Made by a program: the position numbers and the translations under genes. Below are positions 29,570 to 38,953 of a DNA stretch of 64,000 nt, piece after piece (the first letter of the stretch is position 1; every line of letters begins with the position of its first letter). The notes under the pieces were generated by a model. That model saw only the letters and a program-made list of their open reading frames with translations. It searched no databases and was not told the DNA's origin. The stretch is from NCBI RefSeq assembly GCF_007197645.1, contig NZ_VKGK01000022.1, positions 1 through 64,000 of the forward strand, read 5' to 3'. The DNA comes from Shewanella hanedai. Its GTDB lineage: Bacteria; Pseudomonadota; Gammaproteobacteria; Enterobacterales; Shewanellaceae.

Positions 29570-30361
29570 TTAAGCTTGCTCGCCTTCAAGGTCATGCTGT
29601 TCAGCACGACGAATAATCTCACCAGCCAGTGACAGATATGCCTTTGCACCCGCACTGGATTTATCATAATACATAGCCGGAGCACCAAAACTTGGGGCTT
29701 CAGCCAGTCGGACGTTTCGAGGAATAACGGTGCGATACACTTTCTCACCAAAATGCTGTTTAAGCTGATCGGACACATCATTGGCCAAACGATTACGCGG
29801 ATCGTACATAGTGCGTAAAATGCCTTCGATATGCAGACCCGGATTAACCATGGCACCAATCTTACTGATGGTATCCATTAATGCGGTTAAGCCTTCTAGC
29901 GCATAATACTCACACTGCATCGGCACTAGAACAGAATCAGCCGCAGACATCGCATTCACGGTCAACATATTTAAAGAGGGTGGACAATCGATAAAAATAT
30001 AATCGTAATTATCTTTGATCGGAGCAAGCGCATTGCGTAAGCGGATCTCACGCGCAAAAAACTCCATCAACTTGATCTCAACAGCAGTGACATCACCGTT
30101 GCCCGCGATCAGATCATATTTACCGCTTGTCTCTCGGTAAACAACTTCATCGAAAGGCTTCTCATCAACCAACAGTTCATAAGCCGTATTTTCGACGCTG
30201 TATTTGTCAATGCCGCTCCCCATGGTCGCATTGCCCTGAGGATCGAGATCAATCAGCAACACTTTACGCTTAGTAGCTGCTAAAGATGCCGCTAAATTCA
30301 CACAAGTTGTTGTTTTTCCCACGCCACCTTTTTGGTTGGCTACGGCAATCACTTTACCCAC
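29570..30361 (-). CDS. parA: chromosome partitioning ATPase ParA
   Basis: 263 aa Walker-type ATPase. Deviant Walker A QKGGVGKTTTCVNLA near residue 10, IDLDPQGNATMGSG near 38, FIDCPPSLNMLTVNA near 123. Chromosomal Soj type with no N-terminal HTH. Start is GTG with GGATGATATT ahead. Leads parB in a two-gene operon downstream of rsmG. Confidence 0.97.
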   Translation of the reverse strand: MGKVIAVANQKGGVGKTTTCVNLAASLAATKRKVLLIDLDPQGNATMGSGIDKYSVENTAYELLVDEKPFDEVVYRETSGKYDLIAGNGDVTAVEIKLMEFFAREIRLRNALAPIKDNYDYIFIDCPPSLNMLTVNAMSAADSVLVPMQCEYYALEGLTALMDTISKIGAMVNPGLHIEGILRTMYDPRNRLANDVSDQLKQHFGEKVYRTVIPRNVRLAEAPSFGAPAMYYDKSSAGAKAYLSLAGEIIRRAEQHDLEGEQA

Positions 30362-30492
30362 AATATCATCCTGTATGTCACTTTCTTATATTCAACACAG
30401 TGAACCTAAATTAAGCAGTTGAATCACGGATAACGACTCAATCTAGGTTATAACAATAACCAAGTTGCTTGAACCACTGAAAAAATGCAACT

Positions 30493-31119
30493 TTATTGCG
30501 CTTTTTTGACGACTCTTAATAAGTGTCTCTGCTCATCAAGACGAGGAACTTTCAGTTCGAAAATATCCGTAACTTCAAACCCTTCAGGCATGTTTGCCAT
30601 TTCATCTTCAGCCAGCTGACCTTTCAATGCATAGTAACAACCGTTGTCTGCTGGTAGATGGTGACACCAATGCAGCATATCCTCAATTGAAGCAAATGCT
30701 CGACTTAATACGCCATCGAATTTAACTTCAGGTTGGTACGCTTCAACTCGGCTCTCTACTGAACTGATGTTTTTGATACCTAACTCATGCTGAACTTGCT
30801 TTTGAAAACGGATCCGCTTTCCTAAACTGTCTAGCAATACAAACGAACGGTCAGGATTCATTATAGCTAATGGAATACCAGGTAGACCGGGTCCTGTGCC
30901 AACATCGATAAAACGTTCACCCACAAGATGTTCTGATACCGCTAAACTGTCCATAATGTGGCGGATCAGCATTTGCTGCGGATCACGGATCGAAGTCAGG
31001 TTATACGCCTTGTTCCATTTGTCGAGCATCTCAACAAAACCGATAAGCTGCTTTTTCTGCTCAGCAGTCGCAGACAGGTTCATTTCAGACAAATACTCAT
31101 CTAATTGGGCTGATAACAC
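30493..31119 (-). CDS. rsmG: 16S rRNA (guanine-527-N7) methyltransferase
   Basis: 208 aa. SAM-binding motif [16 protein letters not shown] near residue 69, preceded by HIMDSLAV, diagnostic of GidB/RsmG; also [11 protein letters not shown] near 140. Methylates N7 of G527 in the 530 loop. GTG start with AAGGA 8 nt upstream. 111 nt after mnmG, the classical gidA-gidB arrangement. Confidence 0.96.
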   Translation of the reverse strand: MLSAQLDEYLSEMNLSATAEQKKQLIGFVEMLDKWNKAYNLTSIRDPQQMLIRHIMDSLAVSEHLVGERFIDVGTGPGLPGIPLAIMNPDRSFVLLDSLGKRIRFQKQVQHELGIKNISSVESRVEAYQPEVKFDGVLSRAFASIEDMLHWCHHLPADNGCYYALKGQLAEDEMANMPEGFEVTDIFELKVPRLDEQRHLLRVVKKAQ

Positions 31120-31230
31120 AGGGTTGATCCTTAATTACGTATGACTAAAAACAGTATTATTGACATTATGAAGTGCCAGAAACAGTAAGGGAAGCGCTAT
31201 TGGCTTCCCTTAGAAGTAAATCAGATATAT

Positions 31231-33123
31231 TTATGAGGCTTTTTTACGTAACAGACCACGTCGCTTCAGATGCACTAATAAAATAGAGATCGCAGCAGGT
31301 GTCATGCCTGAAATTCTAGAGGCCTGACCGATGGTGTCAGGTTTATGATCGTTGAGTTTAGCAATCACTTCATTTGACAGACCCGGTACCTCTTGGTAAT
31401 CAAGATCCAAAGGTAATCCGGTGGTCTCATGACGAACCGCTTTATCAATCTCATCCTGTTGACGTTGAATGTAACCAGAATACTTAACTTGGATCTGAAC
31501 TTGCTCTGCAGCACGTGGATCTTCAAGTCCTGGGCCAAATCCTTCTAAAGACATGAGCTTTGGATAATCCATTTCAGGACGACGCAATAGATCTTCAAAA
31601 GAGGCTTCACGTGAAATAGGCGTATTCAACTCAGGGTTCAATATATCGATTAAAGGTGAATGGGGATGAACCCACTGACTACGCAGACGTTGAAGCTCTT
31701 GTTCAATCGCTTCACGCTTCACATTGAATTTTTCCCAACGATTATCGTCAACTAAGCCAAGTTCACGTCCTTTCTCGGTTAAACGTAGATCGGCGTTATC
31801 TTCGCGTAGCAATAAACGATATTCCGCACGGCTAGTGAACATGCGGTACGGTTCTTTAGTCCCTAAGGTCGATAAATCATCAACTAACACGCCTAAGTAA
31901 GCTTGATCACGACGTGGTGCCCATGCTTCTTTTCCTTGAACTTGCAGTGATGCGTTCATTCCCGCTAATAAACCTTGAGCACCGGCTTCTTCGTAACCAG
32001 TCGTACCGTTGATCTGTCCTGCAAAGAAAAGACCAGAGATCGCTTTAGTTTCAAGGGAGTTCTTCAGATCCCTTGGATCAAAATAATCATATTCGATCGC
32101 ATAACCAGGACGGATAATTTCAGCATTTTCCATTCCCTTAATTGATCTCACCAAGTTTAACTGCACATCGAAAGGCAAGCTTGTTGAGATACCGTTAGGG
32201 TAGATCTCATTGGTGTTTAGCCCTTCAGGTTCAATAAAGATCTGATGGGAAGATTTGTCTGCAAAACGATGAATCTTATCTTCAATAGACGGGCAGTAAC
32301 GTGGACCAATACCTTCGATAACGCCTGAATACATAGGGCTACGGTCTAATCCACCACGAATAATATCGTGTGTGCGCTCATTGGTATGAGTTACATAACA
32401 AGAGACTTGACGAGGATGGTCTTTCACATCGCCGATAAATGACATTACAGGCAAAGGCGTATCACCTTTCTGTTCAGCCATTTGATTAAAATCGATGGTA
32501 TTGGCATCAATTCGAGGTGGCGTACCAGTTTTTAAGCGACCAATACGGATCGGCAGTTCACGAAGACGATCTGCTAAAGCGATCGATGGTGGATCACCTG
32601 CTCGTCCTCCGCTGTAGTTCTGCATGCCAATGTGTATTTTACCACTGAGGAAAGTCCCCGCAGTTAAGACTACCGCAGGTGCTTCAAACGCTAATCCCAT
32701 CTGGGTGACAACGCCTTTGACCTGACCATTTTCAACAATAAGATCATCAACAGCTTGTTGGAAAAGTCTAAGGTTTGGTTGGTTTTGCAAAATCTCTTGG
32801 ATCTTAGCTCGGTACAAGGCTCTGTCAGCTTGAGCACGAGTGGCTCGAACTGCTGGGCCCTTGCTTGAGTTAAGCGTTCTGAATTGAATACCAGCAAAGT
32901 CAGTGGCAACAGCCATTGCACCGCCTAAGGCATCAATCTCTTTTACCAAATGTCCCTTACCAATTCCGCCAATAGCAGGATTGCAAGACATCTGTCCTAA
33001 GGTATCGATGTTGTGTGTCAGCAAAAGGGTTTTCGATCCCATTCTTGCTGCAGCTAACGCGGCTTCAGTACCGGCGTGACCACCACCGATAATAATTACA
33101 TCGAACCGTTCATGAAATTGCAT
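31231..33123 (-). CDS. mnmG: tRNA uridine-5-carboxymethylaminomethyl modification enzyme MnmG
   Basis: 630 aa. FAD-binding [17 protein letters not shown] at residues 13-29, [19 protein letters not shown] near 47-65 with the catalytic cysteine, [14 protein letters not shown] near 246, [12 protein letters not shown]-like motif ([12 protein letters not shown]) near 375. Works with MnmE on the wobble uridine of tRNAs. Reads away from oriC, as in E. coli. A parS-like sequence lies inside it (31603-31618). Confidence 0.97.
   Translation of the reverse strand: MQFHERFDVIIIGGGHAGTEAALAAARMGSKTLLLTHNIDTLGQMSCNPAIGGIGKGHLVKEIDALGGAMAVATDFAGIQFRTLNSSKGPAVRATRAQADRALYRAKIQEILQNQPNLRLFQQAVDDLIVENGQVKGVVTQMGLAFEAPAVVLTAGTFLSGKIHIGMQNYSGGRAGDPPSIALADRLRELPIRIGRLKTGTPPRIDANTIDFNQMAEQKGDTPLPVMSFIGDVKDHPRQVSCYVTHTNERTHDIIRGGLDRSPMYSGVIEGIGPRYCPSIEDKIHRFADKSSHQIFIEPEGLNTNEIYPNGISTSLPFDVQLNLVRSIKGMENAEIIRPGYAIEYDYFDPRDLKNSLETKAISGLFFAGQINGTTGYEEAGAQGLLAGMNASLQVQGKEAWAPRRDQAYLGVLVDDLSTLGTKEPYRMFTSRAEYRLLLREDNADLRLTEKGRELGLVDDNRWEKFNVKREAIEQELQRLRSQWVHPHSPLIDILNPELNTPISREASFEDLLRRPEMDYPKLMSLEGFGPGLEDPRAAEQVQIQVKYSGYIQRQQDEIDKAVRHETTGLPLDLDYQEVPGLSNEVIAKLNDHKPDTIGQASRISGMTPAAISILLVHLKRRGLLRKKAS
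31603..31618. other. parS-like ParB-binding site (weaker match)
   Basis: GGCTTCACGTGAAATA matches 13 of 16 positions of the parS consensus TGTTTCACGTGAAACA, including the whole TTCACGTGAA centre, 1.2 kb upstream of parA within mnmG. Confidence 0.5.
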
Positions 33124-33190
33124 GAGTAAACCTTAAAATTAAACTTCAGTAGATAACGACAAACCTTGATTTCAGCCGTGCATTTTAGCA

Positions 33191-33560
33191 TTTGATCTGA
33201 CCTAGGTGAAAGATCAATTTTACTCTTCAGATCGAATGAAGATCTGCTTAATAGATCTTAAGATCTTTATATAGATCCTTTGTTATGTTTATTATTAAGG
33301 GAGCACTTTTCTGTGGGTAAGCCATTTTTTTTATTAGAATCAGTACTTAATGACGATCCAAACCTGTGATCTATTCTAGATCTAACTCACTTAAGCTTGG
33401 GGATAGATCGGCTACTTATCCACAGGGTGGATCATTAAGCAGATCGCATGTGGATCAATACAGAGTTTGATCAGATCTAAATAATAGGTTATCCACATAT
33501 TTATCATTTTCGATCGTAATATGTGGATAAAGTAGATCTAAACTGTGAGTTGTTCTCATA
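33191..33560. other. chromosomal replication origin (oriC), E. coli-type position
   Basis: The mnmG-mioC gap contains 18 GATC sites in about 350 bp, three perfect DnaA boxes (TTATCCACA at 33416 and 33489; TGTGGATAA at 33522) and near matches (TGTGGATCA 33449, TGTGGGTAA 33312). The mnmG-proximal end (about 33241-33345) is A/T-rich with GATCT-led repeats, resembling the 13-mer unwinding region. Layout equals E. coli: mnmG - unwinding region - DnaA boxes - mioC. Confidence 0.92.
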
Positions 33561-33579
33561 GTTATACGTAAAAGCGAGC

Positions 33580-34020
33580 TTATAGTTGATCTTGCCATTG
33601 TGATAACCAAGTCAGAGCAGGGTCTTCAGGAGTAGGATCGTACTGAACATCGATCTGGATCTTATCCACATAGACTTGTGCACCGCAATCTTGTAATGCC
33701 TGAGCCAATTTTTCTGGCCCTTCACAAAAAGTATCGTAGCTCGAGTCTCCGATCGCACAAATGGCAAATTTGGTCTCGGTTAGATCCGGATTTTTAGCAA
33801 AGATCTCGCTTAAAAATGGGGCTATATTGTCGGGAAGATCGCCTGCTCCATGAGTAGAAGATACAATTAACCAGAGCGATTTAGGGTTTAAATCAGCCAA
33901 TTTAGGCGTCATGTGAAGCTGATTTTCATGGCCTAATTCGACCAATTTTGCCGCTAATTCATCAGCAACATATTCTGCATTACCTAAGGTCGTTCCTATT
34001 AATATCTCTATTTTGGCCAT
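33580..34020 (-). CDS. mioC: flavodoxin-like protein MioC
   Basis: 146 aa from the ATG at 34020 (family N-terminus MAKIEILIGTTLGNAEYVAD; an ATG four codons earlier has no ribosome site). FMN-binding loops GTTLGNAEY near residue 9, SSTHGAGDLPDN near 56-68, CAIGDSSYDTFC near 90. A small flavodoxin used as electron donor, e.g. in biotin synthesis in E. coli. Its transcription runs into oriC, as in E. coli, where it can influence initiation. Confidence 0.92.
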   Translation of the reverse strand: MAKIEILIGTTLGNAEYVADELAAKLVELGHENQLHMTPKLADLNPKSLWLIVSSTHGAGDLPDNIAPFLSEIFAKNPDLTETKFAICAIGDSSYDTFCEGPEKLAQALQDCGAQVYVDKIQIDVQYDPTPEDPALTWLSQWQDQL

Positions 34021-34207
34021 AATCAGTCTCATTTAGCAGTTTTAATGGCCTAAATAGGCCGATTTTGAGGCCATAATAAGGTAAAACGTGTCAAAAGTAG
34101 GAGGCATAAAGGTAAATATGGGAGTAAAGAGGAAAAATAGAGCAAAAAACCGCATATCTCGTAGCAAAAGCTTAGATTAGTGGCTGATTTGTACTGTTAA
34201 AGGGGGG

Positions 34208-35017
34208 CTATTCACGTTTGTAGGCGTAAGAAAGGTAGTTTACATCGGTATTAGAGGTGATTTTCCACTGCTTAGTAAAGAGATTAAAACTCATTCCTTG
34301 GCTTTTCAATGGCTGTAATCCATTGGCAATCACCATGGTTTCTATCTCATTAGGGGTGACAAAGTAGTGCCAATCATGGGTGCCAATGGGGAGATAACGC
34401 ATCAGATACTCAGCGCCGATAATGCCTATGAGGTAAGATTTCACCGTGCGATTAAGCGTCGCCATGATTAACAGGCCGCCGGGCTTAACCAGTTTGCAGC
34501 AGGTGTTCATTAAGGCTTCTTGATCTTCAACATGTTCAATGACTTCAGTGTTAAGTACTACATCATATTGTTTTATATATACTTGTTGGTATTGGTCTGT
34601 GATTTTAGAGGGGTTTTGACTAATAAGGTCTTCTGCTAAACAGTGTTGATAATGAAGACTAACAGCACTTTGTTCAGCGTGTTGTTTGGCGAGTGCTATG
34701 TTGTAGCTGCTGGCATCAATACCCGTAACCTGAGCGCCTAGACTGGCTAAAGGCTCACAAAGTAAACCTACTCCACAGCCTATATCTAACAGATCGATGT
34801 TATTTAGTGGGCTATCTAGCGTTAGATCCCGCTTAAAATGCTCAGCTATCATCGCCTCGATCGCCGATAAACGAGTCAAATTGAAGGCTAATACATGCTT
34901 AAATTTTCCTTGGGGATCTCGCCATTCATTGGCTAAGGCATCAAATTTAGCGATCTCTTCGCTAGTTTTTAATCCTTTTTGCACTGTTTGAGGAGCTAAC
35001 TGGCTCTTATCTAACAT
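34208..35017 (-). CDS. UbiG-like SAM-dependent O-methyltransferase
   Basis: 269 aa. Resembles UbiG, the ubiquinone 3-O-methyltransferase: KFDALANEWRDPQGKFKHV near residue 24, LLDIGCGVGLLCEPLA near 75 (SAM motif I), NTEVIEHVEDQEA near 154, LVKPGGLLIMATLNRTVKSY near 172-191, IGAEYLMRYLPIGTHDWHYFV near 200. Longer than E. coli UbiG (240 aa). Could be the organism's ubiG or a paralog; the acidic-to-polar change in the SAM motif (GCGVG rather than GCGGG) leaves this open. On the mioC side of oriC, 187 bp from mioC. Confidence 0.8.
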   Translation of the reverse strand: MLDKSQLAPQTVQKGLKTSEEIAKFDALANEWRDPQGKFKHVLAFNLTRLSAIEAMIAEHFKRDLTLDSPLNNIDLLDIGCGVGLLCEPLASLGAQVTGIDASSYNIALAKQHAEQSAVSLHYQHCLAEDLISQNPSKITDQYQQVYIKQYDVVLNTEVIEHVEDQEALMNTCCKLVKPGGLLIMATLNRTVKSYLIGIIGAEYLMRYLPIGTHDWHYFVTPNEIETMVIANGLQPLKSQGMSFNLFTKQWKITSNTDVNYLSYAYKRE

Positions 35018-35154
35018 AATATTTAGGCCTACGCTGATTATCTACCCATTATATAGGTATACATACGTAGCAACCCCATCTTTGGGGTCACTATTGGGGT
35101 TGATTAAATCAAGATAGTGATGGCTAAGATATGTGTAGCAGAACCGAAGGCAGG

Positions 35155-35796
35155 TTAGCTCATGGTTTGCACTTGTGACGCTAATAGCCAGATAGCTAAA
35201 GTGAAGAAGATTAAGCCCATAAACTTATTTTGATAAGTTCTGAATTTTTCATTCTTGAGTAAAGGTTTACCTAAACTGCCTACCATACCCACCAGCAATA
35301 GATTAAACAGCAGACCCATCACATTGAGAAGTAGCCCCAATGCCAGCATCTGCTCGCCAGAACTGGCTGCTAAGTTTGTTGATACAAATTGAGGTAAAAA
35401 CAGCACGAAAAAGAGCAAGGCTTTAGGGTTTAACAGATTACTGAAGACAGCTCGTCGATAAAGGATCTTGGCTAGATTGTTATCTTGAGCAACTTCCGGT
35501 GCATCCATAGGGCCTGCTCGCATGCAGTCCCAACCCATTTTTAACAGGTAAGCGCCGCCTAATAAACGCAGCAGTTGTAATGCCATTGGGCTCATGGCGA
35601 TTAGTGCAGATACACCCATGGCTGCTAATAAGGTGAGCAATAAACCTGAAGTGGCATTTCCTAAACTGGCATAAACCCCCACTTTACGGCCGTAACTTAG
35701 ACTTGAGCTGGCTATCAGTAACATATCTGGACCAGGGATCAGTAAAAGGGCGACAACAGTGGTGAGATACAGGGGAAGTAACGCGAAATCGATCAT
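35155..35796 (-). CDS. LysE/RhtB-family amino-acid exporter
   Basis: 213 aa from the ATG at 35796. Six hydrophobic segments. N-terminal LIPGPDMLLIASSSLSYGRK with the family's PGPD motif and KVGVYASLGNATSG, then NLLNPKALLFFVLFLPQFV near residue 120. Exports amino acids or homoserine lactones in characterised relatives; substrate unknown here. 137 bp from the UbiG-like gene. Confidence 0.9.
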   Translation of the reverse strand: MIDFALLPLYLTTVVALLLIPGPDMLLIASSSLSYGRKVGVYASLGNATSGLLLTLLAAMGVSALIAMSPMALQLLRLLGGAYLLKMGWDCMRAGPMDAPEVAQDNNLAKILYRRAVFSNLLNPKALLFFVLFLPQFVSTNLAASSGEQMLALGLLLNVMGLLFNLLLVGMVGSLGKPLLKNEKFRTYQNKFMGLIFFTLAIWLLASQVQTMS

Positions 35797-36422
35797 CAAA
35801 AATGCACAGGTTTAGAGAGAAGGCCGGGATTCTACAGTGGTTTGCTGCTTTTCTGTAGATTTTTACAGCGACTTTTAGCGCGAGTGGTTAATAAGTGAGT
35901 TGTTGGTGTAAAAAGCAGGCTTTTTTGACGAAGTGACGATTATTATGATGACCGATTTAGATTAAATTTGAATGGAAGTATAAGTTCTTAAAACTTTTTT
36001 AAAGGTCGCCTCAGTTAGCTGCTTTTGGGGTCAAATGGCTCTCTGACGTATTACGTAAAACAGACAATCAGTAACTGAAGAGATATCAATTGGAGTGTTA
36101 TGTTCTCCTTATAAATGGGGATGTAAGTTAGTTAACTGTTTTATAATGTTTTTATGTTAACCATTATATTTTATGAACCACCAATTAACCAATATAAAAC
36201 AATGATTATGACTAGGAAAGCGTTGAAATAGGCTTGGAATAGAGATAAATATTTAGCTTTAATAACGTTCAATAAAATGACGCTTTGAAGATAATTTGAC
36301 GCTATTTATATGTGTCAAAAAATAAAAGTAGCTTATAAAACAGACTGATTATTGACAGTGTTTTGTGATCATTTTTTCGATTATATTTATGAGTGTCAGT
36401 ATCAAAAATGTGAGTCGTTAAC
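35797..36422. other. A/T-rich gene-free stretch
   Basis: 626 bp between the divergent LysE-type gene and the small ORF at 36423. No ORF, tRNA or strong hairpin is convincing. It presumably holds promoters for both sides. Confidence 0.45.
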
Positions 36423-36554
36423 ATGTTACGTAATCTTTTTTATGCCGTTATCTGCTATGCCATTTGGCTAACCTATCAAGATGTGTCTGCCTATATCAAT
36501 GCGCCATCAGAAGAGATCGCCCAGCTGGAGCAAGAGGAGAGCGATAAAAGTTAA
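36423..36554 (+). CDS. possible 43-aa membrane microprotein
   Basis: Complete frame starting MLRNLFYAVICYAIWLTYQD: a single hydrophobic N-terminal helix (about residues 3-18), then a strongly acidic, Glu-rich tail (PSEEIAQLEQEESDKS). The topology and charge split are typical of real small membrane proteins. Weak ribosome site (GAGTC 9-13 nt upstream). Not recognised; 188 bp before the YcaQ-type gene. Confidence 0.5.
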   Translation: MLRNLFYAVICYAIWLTYQDVSAYINAPSEEIAQLEQEESDKS

Positions 36555-36741
36555 ATCTGGCGATGACAAATCAACTCAACACTAACAGGACGACATAAAA
36601 GATTAAATAAGGGAGTCCCACTATTTAATCCAAGTTCAGATTAGTCACTTCAAAGAAAACCCTCACAAACCCTCGTTTGTTAATTGCGCTTTTTATCTAT
36701 AGCTTGTTACTTAACAATCCAAATCTTGGTTAGTAATATTT

Positions 36742-37911
36742 ATGACAAGTCCATACTCTTCCCAAGAGTGGTTGCTGCTTACTTTACAGCAGCAGGGCCT
36801 TTTGAAAACGGCAAGTTCAGTCAGCGAAGCTGTTGCGCAATTGAGCTATGTGCAGATTGACTCGATTAATGTGGTCGAGCGGGCTCATCATCATGTGCTT
36901 TATAATCGTATTGCTGATTACCAAACATCTTTGCTAGACACGGCAATGGCGAACCAGGAGATATTTGAATATTGGTCTCACGCTGCTGCCTATTTACCTA
37001 TCGCAGATTATCGATTTAGTCTGTGGCAGAAAAATGCATTAAAGCAGGGAGGAAAACATTGGTTCGAACCTGAACATAAAGTCATGCGAGAGGTAAAAGC
37101 TAAAATTATCGCCGAAGGGCCGTTGAAGGCCAGCCATTTTGCCAATACATCGACAGCAGCTAATACAGGATGGTGGGATTGGAAGCCGGCTAAAAAGGCA
37201 CTAGAGCAGTTGTTTATGCAAGGTGAGTTAATGGTGGCGCACCGTGACAAGTTTCAAAAGGTCTACGACTTAACCGAACGAGTACTGCCAGCTAATGTGA
37301 ATTGTGAGATCCCAGATGATACCGAGTTTGCCCGCCACCTTATTTACCGTTACCTAACAGCCCACGGTTTTGGCACTGTTAAACAGATCATTTATCTGCG
37401 TAAGAATATTAAATCTATTTTAGTTAAGACCCTCAACGAGATGTGCTTAGCGGGTGAGATAGCCCATTTTACAGAATCGGATCAAGCGTACTTCTATCTT
37501 CCTAACCTAAAGCCGATAACTTCTATAGAGGATCGTGTCTGGCTTTTAAACCCCTTCGATAATCTGGTGATCCAGCGACAGCGATTAAAGCAGCTATTCG
37601 ACTTTAATTATCAAATAGAGGTTTACGTTCCCGCTATAAAACGCCAATTTGGTTATTACTCATTACCAATACTCTGGAAAGATCGCTTTATTGGTCGGGT
37701 AGATGTTAAGGCAGATCGTAAAGCAGGCATACTTTTACTGCAGAAATTGACCATCGAAGAGGGGGTTTTTGGCACTAGGTCAAAGAGCTCTGATCTTGAG
37801 GAGTTTATCGCCGCATTCAGGTATGCAGTTGATGAGTATGCCATGTTTAACAACTGCGATGAGTGGGAGTTGGTTGAAACCAATCTGTTTAGTGACTTAT
37901 TGGTTAATTAG
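36742..37911 (+). CDS. ycaQ: YcaQ/AlkX-type winged-helix DNA glycosylase
   Basis: 389 aa, HTH_42 (DUF1006) family. E. coli YcaQ unhooks interstrand crosslinks and excises bulky alkylated bases. The catalytic QxD motif is seen as SYVQIDSINVVERAHHHVL near residues 50-68, followed by ILEYWSHAAAYLP-type sequence (IFEYWSHAAAYLPI near 87). C-terminal RVWLLNPFDNLVIQRQRLKQLFDF near 270-292 is also typical. Complete length. A DUF1186/SEC-C gene follows 63 bp later. Confidence 0.88.
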   Translation: MTSPYSSQEWLLLTLQQQGLLKTASSVSEAVAQLSYVQIDSINVVERAHHHVLYNRIADYQTSLLDTAMANQEIFEYWSHAAAYLPIADYRFSLWQKNALKQGGKHWFEPEHKVMREVKAKIIAEGPLKASHFANTSTAANTGWWDWKPAKKALEQLFMQGELMVAHRDKFQKVYDLTERVLPANVNCEIPDDTEFARHLIYRYLTAHGFGTVKQIIYLRKNIKSILVKTLNEMCLAGEIAHFTESDQAYFYLPNLKPITSIEDRVWLLNPFDNLVIQRQRLKQLFDFNYQIEVYVPAIKRQFGYYSLPILWKDRFIGRVDVKADRKAGILLLQKLTIEEGVFGTRSKSSDLEEFIAAFRYAVDEYAMFNNCDEWELVETNLFSDLLVN

Positions 37912-37974
37912 GGGCTTTAGCTTGTTGTTTGACTCATTTATGATGTCTAAAAGTTCTTTAGGTTTGAGTAAAAT

Positions 37975-38916
37975 ATGAAATTAGATGAGATTATTACCAC
38001 TTTGAGTCGTGGTGACTTAACGGAACTGCCAGTTGAAGCTTTAAAAGCCGCTAGACTGCATTGGTCTGAGTTACAGCCTGTTATTGAAGGGTTGATGCTG
38101 ACATTTATTGAAAAAGAAGCATTGACCGATCCTGAGTCCAATCTGCTGTTCTTCGGCATTTGTCTTATTGTCGATCGCAAAGAGTTGAGTTCTTTTGATT
38201 CTCTGGTAAAGCTCACCAACAAAGAAGATTGCAGTAGTCCGTTAGAGATCCTACTTGGCGACTTTATCGCTTCTGATCTTGCCACCGCTTATTATATTTT
38301 GGCTCAGGGCAAACCAGAGCAGCTTTGCTTTTTGATTAACTCAGATGTAGCGGGTGAAATAGTTAAGATGGCAGCGCTAAGCGCACTGTTCTCTCAATTA
38401 CACACAGGTCAAATAGACAGGGAAACACTCAATCTAAGCATTCCAGCTTTTATCGACAATCTTGTCGCTTATAATCATTCAATAGCCCTATTTGAATTGA
38501 TTAATCAACTCATATCTAATCAATTTAATCAGTATCATGAACAATTTATTGAGCTTGTTAATACCAAGGTGATAGATGAAGGCCCTGTTGAAAACCAATG
38601 CATTATCGATTGGGATAACAACAGCATTGGCTATTCGGAATGGGATGCTGGCCTGATAAGTGGCGATTACGATATTTTAGATGCTCTTAGTCATTGGGCT
38701 GGTTTTTATTCTGAGTCAGATTTAAGTGATGAAGAGTTAATGGATATTTTCAATGACCTTATGAATACTCCGGAGGAATTCGATGATATGGACTTTGGTT
38801 CATATTTAGATAGCTATGAAATTAAAGAGCCCTACATTGCCGAGGTTAAAGCTGGCCGCAATGATCCTTGCCCATGTGGCAGTGGTAAGAAATACAAGAA
38901 GTGTTGCCTTATGTAA
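37975..38916 (+). CDS. DUF1186 / SEC-C zinc-motif protein
   Basis: 313 aa. The N-terminal half ([19 protein letters not shown] onward) looks like the DUF1186 helical repeat family; the C-terminus [17 protein letters not shown] is a SEC-C zinc-binding motif (CxCx8CC), as found at the end of SecA and on many unrelated proteins where it mediates protein or ribosome contacts. An acidic stretch links the two. Function unknown. Confidence 0.8.
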   Translation: MKLDEIITTLSRGDLTELPVEALKAARLHWSELQPVIEGLMLTFIEKEALTDPESNLLFFGICLIVDRKELSSFDSLVKLTNKEDCSSPLEILLGDFIASDLATAYYILAQGKPEQLCFLINSDVAGEIVKMAALSALFSQLHTGQIDRETLNLSIPAFIDNLVAYNHSIALFELINQLISNQFNQYHEQFIELVNTKVIDEGPVENQCIIDWDNNSIGYSEWDAGLISGDYDILDALSHWAGFYSESDLSDEELMDIFNDLMNTPEEFDDMDFGSYLDSYEIKEPYIAEVKAGRNDPCPCGSGKKYKKCCLM

Positions 38917-38953
38917 ATAATATAATTAGTTCTGATATCTATTATTTATTGGT

